Shown piece after piece: positions 1-5,605 of a stretch of 18,062 nt of DNA; the stretch's first letter is position 1; every line of letters starts with the position of its first letter. The translations under genes and the position numbers were made by a program. Source of the stretch: Bacteroidales bacterium (GTDB lineage: Bacteria > Bacteroidota > Bacteroidia > Bacteroidales > WCHB1-69); contig JAFZUH010000315.1 of assembly GCA_017618435.1 (NCBI GenBank), positions 1 through 18,062 on the forward strand, given 5' to 3'. The notes beneath the pieces were generated by a model. The model did not search any database. It saw only the letters and a list, made by a program, of their open reading frames with translations, and was not told where the DNA came from.

Positions 1-16
1 CTATTAAAAAAAGTGC

Positions 17-24
17 TACATTTG
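17..24 (+). promoter_or_regulatory. Bacteroidota -7 promoter element, gene A1
   Basis: TACATTTG fits the TAnnTTTG -7 consensus of Bacteroidota housekeeping promoters. The same octamer with the same upstream A-rich flank precedes the second cassette (2761-2768), which supports it as the conserved promoter. The implied leader before gene A1 is about 300 nt, against about 50 nt in copy 2. Confidence 0.55.
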
Positions 25-169
25 TACTTTGATTATTATGATATTGCAATTGTTGAGCGAAAGAAACAAATACAGAGAAAAAATGAGATTCTTTGAAGCA
101 AACAGCCTTGGATTTTTTACGAAAAACTTGCCGTTTTTTGCCCTTGAAAAACGTAAGTGCTTGATTTCT

Positions 170-190
170 TCTCTCTCTCTCTCTCTCTCT
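170..190 (+). repeat. CT dinucleotide microsatellite in gene A1 leader
   Basis: Ten perfect CT units (171-190) preceded by a T lie between the promoter and the start of gene A1. The second cassette lacks this tract. Slipped-strand changes in a 5' leader tract could alter expression, but no such effect can be shown from one sequence. The whole 1-329 stretch is otherwise AT-rich leader with no credible gene. Confidence 0.8.
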
Positions 191-215
191 AATATTTATC
201 TATACACTTTTTATA

Positions 216-239
216 GCAGAAAAAAAGAGTTTTTTCTGC
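216..239. repeat. Inverted repeat in gene A1 leader
   Basis: GCAGAAAAAA (216-225) pairs with TTTTTTCTGC (230-239) around a four-base loop. It lies in the copy-1-specific part of the leader, about 90 bases before the gene A1 start. It could be a leader RNA hairpin, or an attenuator with its T run inside the stem. Its role is unknown. Confidence 0.45.
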
Positions 240-329
240 CGAGCAAACGCATGCATTCCGATTGCTTTTGGGGTAGTGCATGGCGTGTGCTTTTTTTTGT
301 GTGTTTACGAATTTTAATTATAAAATGAT

Positions 330-815
330 ATGCGAAAACAATTAAAAACATTAGGATTAGTTGCCGTTTCTTTATTTTTGATAGAGGTAACGGCAAAAGC
401 CCAAACGGCTATACCTGCTTTGGGTGGTGATGTTGTAAATGCCAATGGCAGTTTGAGTTATACGGTGGGGCAGATAGATGTAGGCACTGCTATAGGGCAA
501 GGTAAAGGAAGCCTGTATGGTGGCGTTCAACAGACCTATACTGTAGAGGAGTTGAGGGTGAAAACTCCAACAAAGGATATAGATATATCGGTTTATCCCA
601 ACCCTGCCGTAGATGGTGTTTTTGTGGAAATACCCTCAACTGAAACCAATTTGCGATACGAATTGCTTACAAACATAGGTAGAAGATTGAAAAATGGCAG
701 TCTGAATGACAACAAGCAAAAAATAGATATGAGCATTTATGCGGCAAGCACTTACGTGTTGCGAATAATAGGGAAAGACTACGAACGTGATTTTAAAATA
801 GTAAAAACGAAGTAA
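330..815 (+). CDS. Small secreted T9SS sorting-domain protein (gene A1)
   Basis: 161 aa. A signal peptide runs to about residue 25 (hydrophobic VAVSLFLIEV, likely cut after AKA). Next comes a glycine-rich segment with SLSYTVGQIDVGTA and GVQQTY, typical of short Bacteroidota exported proteins. Residues from about 76 form a type IX secretion sorting domain: the VYPNPAVDGVFVEI motif, a beta-sandwich, and a basic end. The T9SS would export it and probably anchor it at the cell surface. The start at 330 is chosen because it gives a clean signal peptide and is conserved in the paralogue; the ATG at 325 is out of frame and stops quickly. The next gene starts directly after the stop codon, so translation is probably coupled. 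The specific function is unknown. Confidence 0.85.
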   Translation: MRKQLKTLGLVAVSLFLIEVTAKAQTAIPALGGDVVNANGSLSYTVGQIDVGTAIGQGKGSLYGGVQQTYTVEELRVKTPTKDIDISVYPNPAVDGVFVEIPSTETNLRYELLTNIGRRLKNGSLNDNKQKIDMSIYAASTYVLRIIGKDYERDFKIVKTK

Positions 816-2381
816 ATGAATGTTAAATATAAAAATAAAATAGAGATGAGTATCAAGAAATTCTTTTTGATTGCAAGCATGGTGATATTGAGCATGGCAA
901 GTGTTTTAGCTCAAGCACCGCAAGGTTTTACCTATCAGGCTGTTGTACGTGATGCCAATGGCAAATTGATAACCAATGCTCCTATCGGGGTTAGAATGAC
1001 CATTTTACAAGGTTCTTCAACGGGGACTATGGCATTTAGTGATGAATACAGACCGCAAACCAATGCCAATGGTTTGTTTTCTATTGTAATTGGAGATGGA
1101 GTAAATAGTATAAATTCAATAGATTGGGCACAAGGACCATATTTTCTTAAAAGTGAAGTAGATCCCAACGGTGGCAACAATTACACTATCAATACGGTAC
1201 AACAATTGTTGAGTGTTCCATACGCTTTGCATGCCCAAACGGCAGGCAATGTATCTGGTGGTATCAATTACGATAGTTTAACCAATAAACCGACCAATAT
1301 CAGTTATTTTACCAACGATGCAGGCTACTTGACCTCTTATACAGAAAGTCAAGCCTTATATAATGTTTTATCTCTTGGAAATGCTGCCAATAGCCAAATA
1401 AAAAATCTTACCAATCCTACAGATTCTATGGATGCTGTGAATTTGCGTACAGTAGTTGGTCTTTTGAATAGCATGACCCATTATTATGATTCTATCATTA
1501 ATAATTTGAACAAGGCTATTGATTCCTTGCGACAAAACATAGATACCACCTCAAGCGGAGGTTTTAGTAATGCACAGTTTTCCGTTTCTGCAACGCAGAA
1601 AGTGTATTTTTCTCCCGGCAATTTACAATGGAGTGCCAAAAATGGGGACAGTACAGCCACTACCCATGCAGTGGCAGGTGGTGGTACCGCTGCAGGCACA
1701 TGGCGTTTTGCTCCCAACCAATGGGATACTATAGGTGCCAATAACAAAAATATTTCCTCTACATATAGCGGTTGGATAGACTTGTTCGGTTGGGGAACAA
1801 GCGGATATAACAATAAATATCCTTATATGACAAGTACCACCACTTCTGATTATGGCAATGGCAATAATAATATTTCCGGTACTAATTACGATTGGGGTGT
1901 TTACAATGCCATCTACAATCCCAAAACCCAAACCACCGATGCCCCAGGTACATGGCGTACATTGACCAAAGATGAATGGGTTTATTTGATGAATACCCGT
2001 AGCACTTCTTCCGGTGTACGTTACGCCAAAGCCAATGTGATGGGAACCAATGGTGTGATAATTGTTCCTGATAATTGGAGTACATCTGTATATACATTAA
2101 ACAGTACCAATACAACAAGTGCGAATTATACTACCAATATCATTAATTCTAATGATTGGGTAAAGATGGAGAATGCGGGTTGTGTCTTCCTTCCTGCTGC
2201 TGGCAGCCGTAATGGGACTTCGGTCGACAATGTCGGTTCCATCGGCTACTATTGGTCGGGCACGTACTACTATAGCGACAACGCGTTCAGCTTGTATTTC
2301 TATTCGAGCAATCTCGATCCCTCGAGTTACTACTACCGCTACTTCGGTTTATCTGTCCGCCTTGTTCGCTCTGCCCAGTAG
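816..2381 (+). CDS. Secreted protein with C-type-lectin-like C-terminus, candidate DGR target (gene B1)
   Basis: 521 aa. A signal peptide (IASMVILSMASVLAQ) is followed by a conserved Bacteroidota exported domain (residues about 33-140, GFTYQAVVRDANGK to LLSVPYALHAQTA). A heptad-like stalk follows (about 190-245, DSIINNLNKAIDSLRQ), then a FISUMP/FGE-like C-type-lectin fold (255-521) with FSPGNLQWS, TWRFAPNQWD, GTWRTLTKDEWVYL, GYYWSGTY and a final SVRLVRSAQ. Residues 464-521 are the candidate variable region. The start at 816 abuts the gene A1 stop; an internal ATG at 846 (MSIKKFF) gives a more usual signal peptide and may be the real start. The protein is probably a surface ligand-binding or adhesin-like protein. 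No T9SS sorting domain is visible at its end, so anchoring is unclear; gene A1 may be a partner. Confidence 0.85.
   Translation: MNVKYKNKIEMSIKKFFLIASMVILSMASVLAQAPQGFTYQAVVRDANGKLITNAPIGVRMTILQGSSTGTMAFSDEYRPQTNANGLFSIVIGDGVNSINSIDWAQGPYFLKSEVDPNGGNNYTINTVQQLLSVPYALHAQTAGNVSGGINYDSLTNKPTNISYFTNDAGYLTSYTESQALYNVLSLGNAANSQIKNLTNPTDSMDAVNLRTVVGLLNSMTHYYDSIINNLNKAIDSLRQNIDTTSSGGFSNAQFSVSATQKVYFSPGNLQWSAKNGDSTATTHAVAGGGTAAGTWRFAPNQWDTIGANNKNISSTYSGWIDLFGWGTSGYNNKYPYMTSTTTSDYGNGNNNISGTNYDWGVYNAIYNPKTQTTDAPGTWRTLTKDEWVYLMNTRSTSSGVRYAKANVMGTNGVIIVPDNWSTSVYTLNSTNTTSANYTTNIINSNDWVKMENAGCVFLPAAGSRNGTSVDNVGSIGYYWSGTYYYSDNAFSLYFYSSNLDPSSYYYRYFGLSVRLVRSAQ
2169..2381 (+). other. Candidate DGR variable region VR1
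   Basis: Bases 2169-2204 are identical to 4950-4985. The following 177 bases (2205-2381) align without gaps to 4986-5162 and differ at 40 positions: 17 at codon position 1, 18 at position 2 and 5 at position 3. In 33 of the 40, one copy has A. Many variable codons fit an AAC/AAT-like template (AGC/TAC, ATC/TAC, TAC/AAC, AGT/TAT). The end has a shared CGCCTTGTTCGCTCTGCCC, which would be the initiation-of-mutagenic-homing segment. Codons here end mostly in C or G, unlike the AT-rich rest of the gene. No template repeat or reverse transcriptase is in the window. Confidence 0.7.
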
Positions 2382-2404
2382 TTCATCCCTTTGGCAAGGC
2401 AAAG

Positions 2405-2462
2405 GCGGAATGTCGGGCGAGGCGTGCCTCCCGTCAAAGGCACGCCCCAACGGACATTCCGC
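2405..2462. repeat. Two-stem GC-rich hairpin/cruciform downstream of VR1
   Basis: The outer stem is GCGGAATGTC (2405-2414) with GACATTCCGC (2453-2462). The inner stem is GGCGTGCCT (2421-2429) with AGGCACGCC (2438-2446), with an eight-base loop. It starts 23 bases after the gene B1 stop. A T run (2468-2473) follows, so it could be an intrinsic terminator. Known DGRs also have a hairpin just 3' of the VR that aids homing. Copy 2 lacks this structure. The rest of 2382-2559 shows no gene. Confidence 0.65.
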
Positions 2463-2559
2463 TCCGCTTTTTTAGAAGGATAATATGATGAAGAACACCA
2501 AAGATATAGTAATTTGATAATTTAACCAATAAAATAGAAAAATGGCTCAAATAATACCT

Positions 2560-2595
2560 ACAAAGCCGATATAAAAATATATCGGCTTTGTTTTT
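2560..2595 (+). terminator. Intrinsic terminator of cassette copy 1
   Basis: ACAAAGCCGATAT (2560-2572) pairs with ATATCGGCTTTGT (2579-2591), a 13-bp stem with a six-base loop, followed by a T tract. The same stem terminates copy 2 (5184-5213), so it is part of the duplicated unit. Confidence 0.85.
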
Positions 2596-2635
2596 GGTAA
2601 ATGTGGGCATTGGGAATGTCAGTGTAATTGGAGAG

Positions 2636-2663
2636 ATTGTAGGGCTGTCATATTATGGCAGCC
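2636..2663. repeat. GGGCTGTCATAT hairpin repeat
   Basis: GGCTGTCATA and TATGGCAGCC form a near-perfect palindrome. The 18 bases from 2636 (ATTGTAGGGCTGTCATAT) recur exactly at 5473-5490, and a related form lies near 5263-5290. It is a dispersed REP-like intergenic element of unknown role. Bases 2664-2760 hold nothing else recognisable. Confidence 0.5.
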
Positions 2664-2760
2664 GTGTTTGATGTATGAACGCATTGAACACGTAAAGACA
2701 AGGTTTTGAAAAAGAACCTGAAAAAAGGCAGTGAGAATAAAAACCTATTAAAAAAAGTAT

Positions 2761-2768
2761 TACATTTG
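2761..2768 (+). promoter_or_regulatory. Bacteroidota -7 promoter element, gene A2
   Basis: TACATTTG fits TAnnTTTG and is conserved with the element at 17-24, including the flank CCTATTAAAAAAAGT. The leader to the gene A2 start is about 50 nt. Confidence 0.6.
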
Positions 2769-2822
2769 TATTTTTAATGGTGATTGGAATATGCTTTTTG
2801 TTTGTTTTAATTATAAAATGAT

Positions 2823-3311
2823 ATGCGAAAACAATTAAAGATTTTAAGATTAGCAGTTGTTTCCTGCTTGTTTTTTGCAACTATTGCGTTACAAGCCCAA
2901 ACGGTCATACCCGCCTTGGGTGGCGATGTTGTAACTGCCAATGGCAGTTTGAGTTATACGGTAGGACAAATAGATGTGGGTACTGCCGTAGGGCAAGGAC
3001 AAACAAGTTTGTATGAGGGGGTACAGCAGACTTATACGGTAGAAGAGTTGCGGGTGAAAACGCCGGCAAAAGATATAGATGTGTCGGTCTATCCCAATCC
3101 TGCCATAGACGGGGTTTTTGTGGAAATACCCCCAACTGAAACCAATTTGCGATACGAATTGCTTACAAACACAGGTAGAAGATTGAAAAACGGTAGCCTG
3201 AATGACATCAAGCAAAAAATAGATATGAGCATTTATGCGGCAAGCACTTACGTGTTGCGAATAATAGGGAAAGACTACGAACGTGATTTTAAAATAGTAA
3301 AAACGAAGTAA
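2823..3311 (+). CDS. Small secreted T9SS sorting-domain protein (gene A2)
   Basis: 162 aa paralogue of gene A1. It has a signal peptide (LAVVSCLFFATIALQAQ), the SLSYTVGQIDVGTAVGQG and GVQQTYTVEEL segments, and a T9SS sorting domain from about residue 77 with VYPNPAIDGVFVEIPP. The C-terminal half is almost identical to A1, including a 108-nt identical run, while the N-terminal third is more diverged. It would be exported by the T9SS and probably attached to the surface. The stop is followed immediately by the ATG of gene B2, as in copy 1. That both cassettes keep the same order and junction suggests A and B act together; this is inference. Confidence 0.85.
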   Translation: MRKQLKILRLAVVSCLFFATIALQAQTVIPALGGDVVTANGSLSYTVGQIDVGTAVGQGQTSLYEGVQQTYTVEELRVKTPAKDIDVSVYPNPAIDGVFVEIPPTETNLRYELLTNTGRRLKNGSLNDIKQKIDMSIYAASTYVLRIIGKDYERDFKIVKTK

Positions 3312-5162
3312 ATGAAAGTTAAATATAAAAATAAAATAGAGATGACTATCAAGAAATTCCTTTTGATTGCAAGTGTGGTGCTGATAAGTATGGCAAGTAT
3401 TTTTGCTCAATCACCGCAAGGTTTTACCTATCAGGCTGTTGTACGTGAAGCTAACGGCAAATTGATAACCAATACACCTATAGGAGTGCGAATGACCATC
3501 TTGCAGGGGTCTTCTACAGGACGGGAAGTCTATAGTGATGAATATCACCCCTATACGAATGCTAACGGTTTGTTTACCATTGTTATAGGCAATGGTATGA
3601 ATAGTATAAATGTAATAGACTGGACAAAAGGACCTTATTTCCTTAAAAGCGAGATAGATCCATCAGGTAGCAATAATTACACTATCAGTACTGTGCAACA
3701 ATTGTTGAGTGTTCCATACGCCTTGCATGCCCAAACGGCAAGCAATGTATCTGGTGGTATCAATTACGATAGTATAACCAACAAGCCGACCAATATCAGT
3801 TACTTTACCAACGATGCAGGTTATTTGACATCATACACCGAAAAACAAAAATTATCCGATGTAGCGGCATTGGGAGATTCTGTAAATACACAGATAAAAA
3901 ACTTGAGCGATCCGACAGACTCTTTAGATGCGGTGAATTTGCGAACTTTGAATATGTATTGGGAAGCGAATATTGCTACAATAATAAATAAATATGATTC
4001 CATCATAAACAACTTGAATAGGACTATTGATACCTTGCGACAAACTTCATTGCCAATGGTGATTACCGCAGATGTAAGCGATATGACATCAGAAACTGCA
4101 ACTCTTGGCGGAAGCGTAGTGTATTCTGGTCATTCTGCCGTTACTGCCCGCGGTGTGTGTTGGAGTACATCTTCCAATCCCACGATAAGTAATAGCCACA
4201 CTACAGATGGTATAGGGGTAGGTAATTTTACAAATAATATTACGGGTCTTACAGCAGGCACGACTTATTATGTCCGTGCTTACGCTACCAATAGTGCAGG
4301 AACGGCTTACGGTAATCAAGTTTCATTTACGACTTCAAGCGTTTTGGTGAATGTCCCATTTTCTGTTTCTGCTACCGATAGCGTTTATTTTTCTCCCGGC
4401 AATTTACAATGGAGTGCCACAAATGGCGGAAGCACATACACCACTCACACAGTAGCAGGTGGTGGTACCGCTGCGGGTACATGGCGATTTGCTCCAAACC
4501 AGTGGGATACTATTGGTGCCAATAACAAAAATATTTCCTCTACATATAGCGGTTGGATAGATATGTTCGGTTGGGGAACAAGCGGATATAATAACAAATA
4601 TCCTTATATGACCAGCACTACAGAGACTGATTATGGCAATGGGTATAATAATATTTCCGGTACCAATTATGATTGGGGGTTGTACAATGCCATTTACAAT
4701 CCTATTACACAAACTACCGATGCACCGGGAACATGGCGTACATTAACCATAGATGAATGGGTTTATTTGATGAATACTCGTAGCACTTCTTCAGGTGTAC
4801 GTTACGCCAAAGCCAATGTGATGGGAATTGATGGTGTGATAATTGTTCCAGATGATTGGAGTACATCAGTATATGCATTACAAAGTGCAAATACAGCAGA
4901 TACGGCTTATACTACCAATATCATTAATTATGCTGATTGGATAAAGATAGAGAATGCGGGTTGTGTCTTCCTTCCTGCTGCTGGCTACCGTGATGGGGCT
5001 TTGGTCTACACTGTCGGTACCTACGGCTACTATTGGTCGGCCACGTACAACCCTAGCACCAGTGCGTACCGCTTGTTCTTCAATTCGAGCACTCTCAATC
5101 TCACGTATTACAGCAACCACTACTACGGAAACTCTGTACGCCTTGTTCGCTCTGCCCGGTAG
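3312..5162 (+). CDS. Secreted protein with FN3-like and C-type-lectin-like domains, candidate DGR target (gene B2)
   Basis: 616 aa paralogue of gene B1. Order: signal peptide (IASVVLISMASIFAQ), conserved exported domain (GFTYQAVVREANGK to VPYALHAQTA, about 33-140), stalk (DSIINNLNRTIDTLRQ, to about 245), an extra FN3-like domain (about 250-343, with ARGVCWSTSSNPT, ITGLTAGTTYYVRAYATNS and GNQVSFTT), then the C-type-lectin-like domain (350-616). The FN3-like domain is absent from B1 and lengthens the stalk by about 95 residues. Residues 559-616 are the candidate variable region. The start at 3312 abuts the gene A2 stop; the internal ATG at 3342 is an alternative. It is probably a surface display protein whose tip can be diversified. 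Confidence 0.85.
   Translation: MKVKYKNKIEMTIKKFLLIASVVLISMASIFAQSPQGFTYQAVVREANGKLITNTPIGVRMTILQGSSTGREVYSDEYHPYTNANGLFTIVIGNGMNSINVIDWTKGPYFLKSEIDPSGSNNYTISTVQQLLSVPYALHAQTASNVSGGINYDSITNKPTNISYFTNDAGYLTSYTEKQKLSDVAALGDSVNTQIKNLSDPTDSLDAVNLRTLNMYWEANIATIINKYDSIINNLNRTIDTLRQTSLPMVITADVSDMTSETATLGGSVVYSGHSAVTARGVCWSTSSNPTISNSHTTDGIGVGNFTNNITGLTAGTTYYVRAYATNSAGTAYGNQVSFTTSSVLVNVPFSVSATDSVYFSPGNLQWSATNGGSTYTTHTVAGGGTAAGTWRFAPNQWDTIGANNKNISSTYSGWIDMFGWGTSGYNNKYPYMTSTTETDYGNGYNNISGTNYDWGLYNAIYNPITQTTDAPGTWRTLTIDEWVYLMNTRSTSSGVRYAKANVMGIDGVIIVPDDWSTSVYALQSANTADTAYTTNIINYADWIKIENAGCVFLPAAGYRDGALVYTVGTYGYYWSATYNPSTSAYRLFFNSSTLNLTYYSNHYYGNSVRLVRSAR
4950..5162 (+). other. Candidate DGR variable region VR2
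   Basis: This is the counterpart of 2169-2381: a 36-base invariant lead-in (4950-4985), then 177 gap-free bases with 40 differences, mostly at codon positions 1 and 2. It ends in the conserved CGCCTTGTTCGCTCTGCCC. Surface-type residues (Y, N, S, D, T, R) change while scaffold residues such as GYYWS and the final SVRLVRSA stay. The base-level pattern suits adenine-directed mutagenic retrohoming. A-involvement alone is weak evidence, because the preceding A-rich stretch also shows it. The hairpin that follows VR2 is the AT-rich terminator at 5184-5213. Confidence 0.7.
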
Positions 5163-5183
5163 AAAAGCCCGCAATAAATACCT

Positions 5184-5219
5184 ACAAAGCCGATATATTT
5201 ATATCGGCTTTGTTTTTTT
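5184..5219 (+). terminator. Intrinsic terminator of cassette copy 2
   Basis: ACAAAGCCGATAT (5184-5196) pairs with ATATCGGCTTTGT (5201-5213), followed by a run of seven T. It lies 22 bases after the gene B2 stop and is the same stem as at 2560-2591. Confidence 0.88.
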
Positions 5220-5304
5220 CTGGTCTTGTGCCTGCCGAAATGTCCGTGTAAGTGGAGAGATTGTTGGGCTGCCATACTATAGCAGCAGTGTTTTTTGTTT
5301 TTAT

Positions 5305-5353
5305 AACACTTTCTTTGATAACCCCAAAGAAAGTGTTGCAAAGAAAGGGTTAT
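5305..5353. repeat. Inverted and direct repeat cluster
   Basis: AACACTTTCTTTG (5305-5317) is the exact reverse complement of CAAAGAAAGTGTT (5325-5337). ATAACCC (5318-5324) pairs with GGGTTAT (5347-5353), and CAAAGAAAG occurs twice in direct order. The two stems are mutually exclusive, so the RNA could switch between two folds. No gene lies nearby on either strand, so it may simply be a dispersed intergenic palindrome. Confidence 0.5.
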
Positions 5354-5419
5354 AAACTGGACATATTCAATATGTTCTTACAATTACGGAATTATTTCTA
5401 ACCCGCATTGTTTTTACAA

Positions 5420-5454
5420 CCTCACCCCCAACCCCTCTCCACATTGGAGAGGGG
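5420..5454. repeat. CCCCTCTCC/GGAGAGGGG dispersed palindrome
   Basis: CCCCTCTCC (5432-5440) and GGAGAGGGG (5446-5454) form a 9-bp hairpin preceded by CTCACCCCCAA. Palindromes of this kind are, from general knowledge, common extragenic repeats in many bacterial genomes. No function is inferred here. Confidence 0.5.
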
Positions 5455-5473
5455 AGCATTGGGAAAATGATTA

Positions 5474-5503
5474 TTGTAGGGCTGTCATATAACAGCCCTA
5501 CAA
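5474..5503. repeat. TTGTAGGGCTGT palindrome
   Basis: TTGTAGGGCTGT (5474-5485) pairs exactly with ACAGCCCTACAA (5492-5503) around CATATA. It shares 18 bases with the element at 2636-2653. It is a dispersed intergenic repeat, about 70 bases before the S9 peptidase promoter, and could also act as a boundary hairpin. The 5163-5605 stretch contains no gene. Confidence 0.55.
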
Positions 5504-5573
5504 ATGATAAAGTATTTCTATTGAAACGTGTTACGGCATATTTCTACAAAATTCTTATTTCTCAAAAAAGTTG

Positions 5574-5581
5574 TATCTTTG
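5574..5581 (+). promoter_or_regulatory. -7 promoter element of the peptidase operon
   Basis: TATCTTTG fits TAnnTTTG and lies 24 bases before the start codon of the S9 peptidase, which implies a short leader. No clear -33 element is visible. Confidence 0.6.
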
Positions 5582-5605
5582 CAAAAAAACTTGGATAGCA
5601 AATAG

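Larger units (their letters stand above)
1..2664 (+). repeat. Tandem cassette, copy 1
   Basis: First copy of a unit made of promoter, gene A, gene B, a terminator and a short hairpin. It matches the second copy from the promoter (CTATTAAAAAAAGT followed by TACATTTGTA) through both genes to the GGGCTG hairpin near 2643-2663. The left limit may lie outside the window. Compared with copy 2 it has roughly 250 extra bases in the leader before gene A and about 150 extra bases between gene B and the shared terminator. It lacks the FN3-like domain present in the second gene B. Confidence 0.85.
2744..5290 (+). repeat. Tandem cassette, copy 2
   Basis: Second copy of the promoter, gene A, gene B, terminator and hairpin unit. 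Identity to copy 1 is uneven. A 108-nt run across the gene A/gene B junction is identical (713-820 against 3209-3316), while the 5' part of gene A and the 3' end of gene B are more diverged. This mosaic suggests gene conversion or a recent partial duplication in the middle of the unit. Confidence 0.85.

Noticed and set aside
170..190. CT tract as a coding phase-variation switch
   Set aside because: It is 140 bases upstream of the start codon and outside any supported coding frame, so length changes would not shift a reading frame; only an effect on expression is possible.
29..328. Open frame of 99 codons ahead of gene A1
   Set aside because: It runs through the CT microsatellite and poly-T stretches, has no domain or signal, and is not conserved in the leader of the second cassette. 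It is treated as leader DNA.
2889..3410. 173-codon frame on the minus strand opposite gene A2
   Set aside because: It is antisense to a well supported gene with a signal peptide and T9SS domain; its composition is that of a shadow frame.
1..5605. A DGR template repeat or reverse transcriptase inside the window
   Set aside because: No A-rich second copy of the VR and no reverse-transcriptase motif was found on either strand, so only the target side is annotated.
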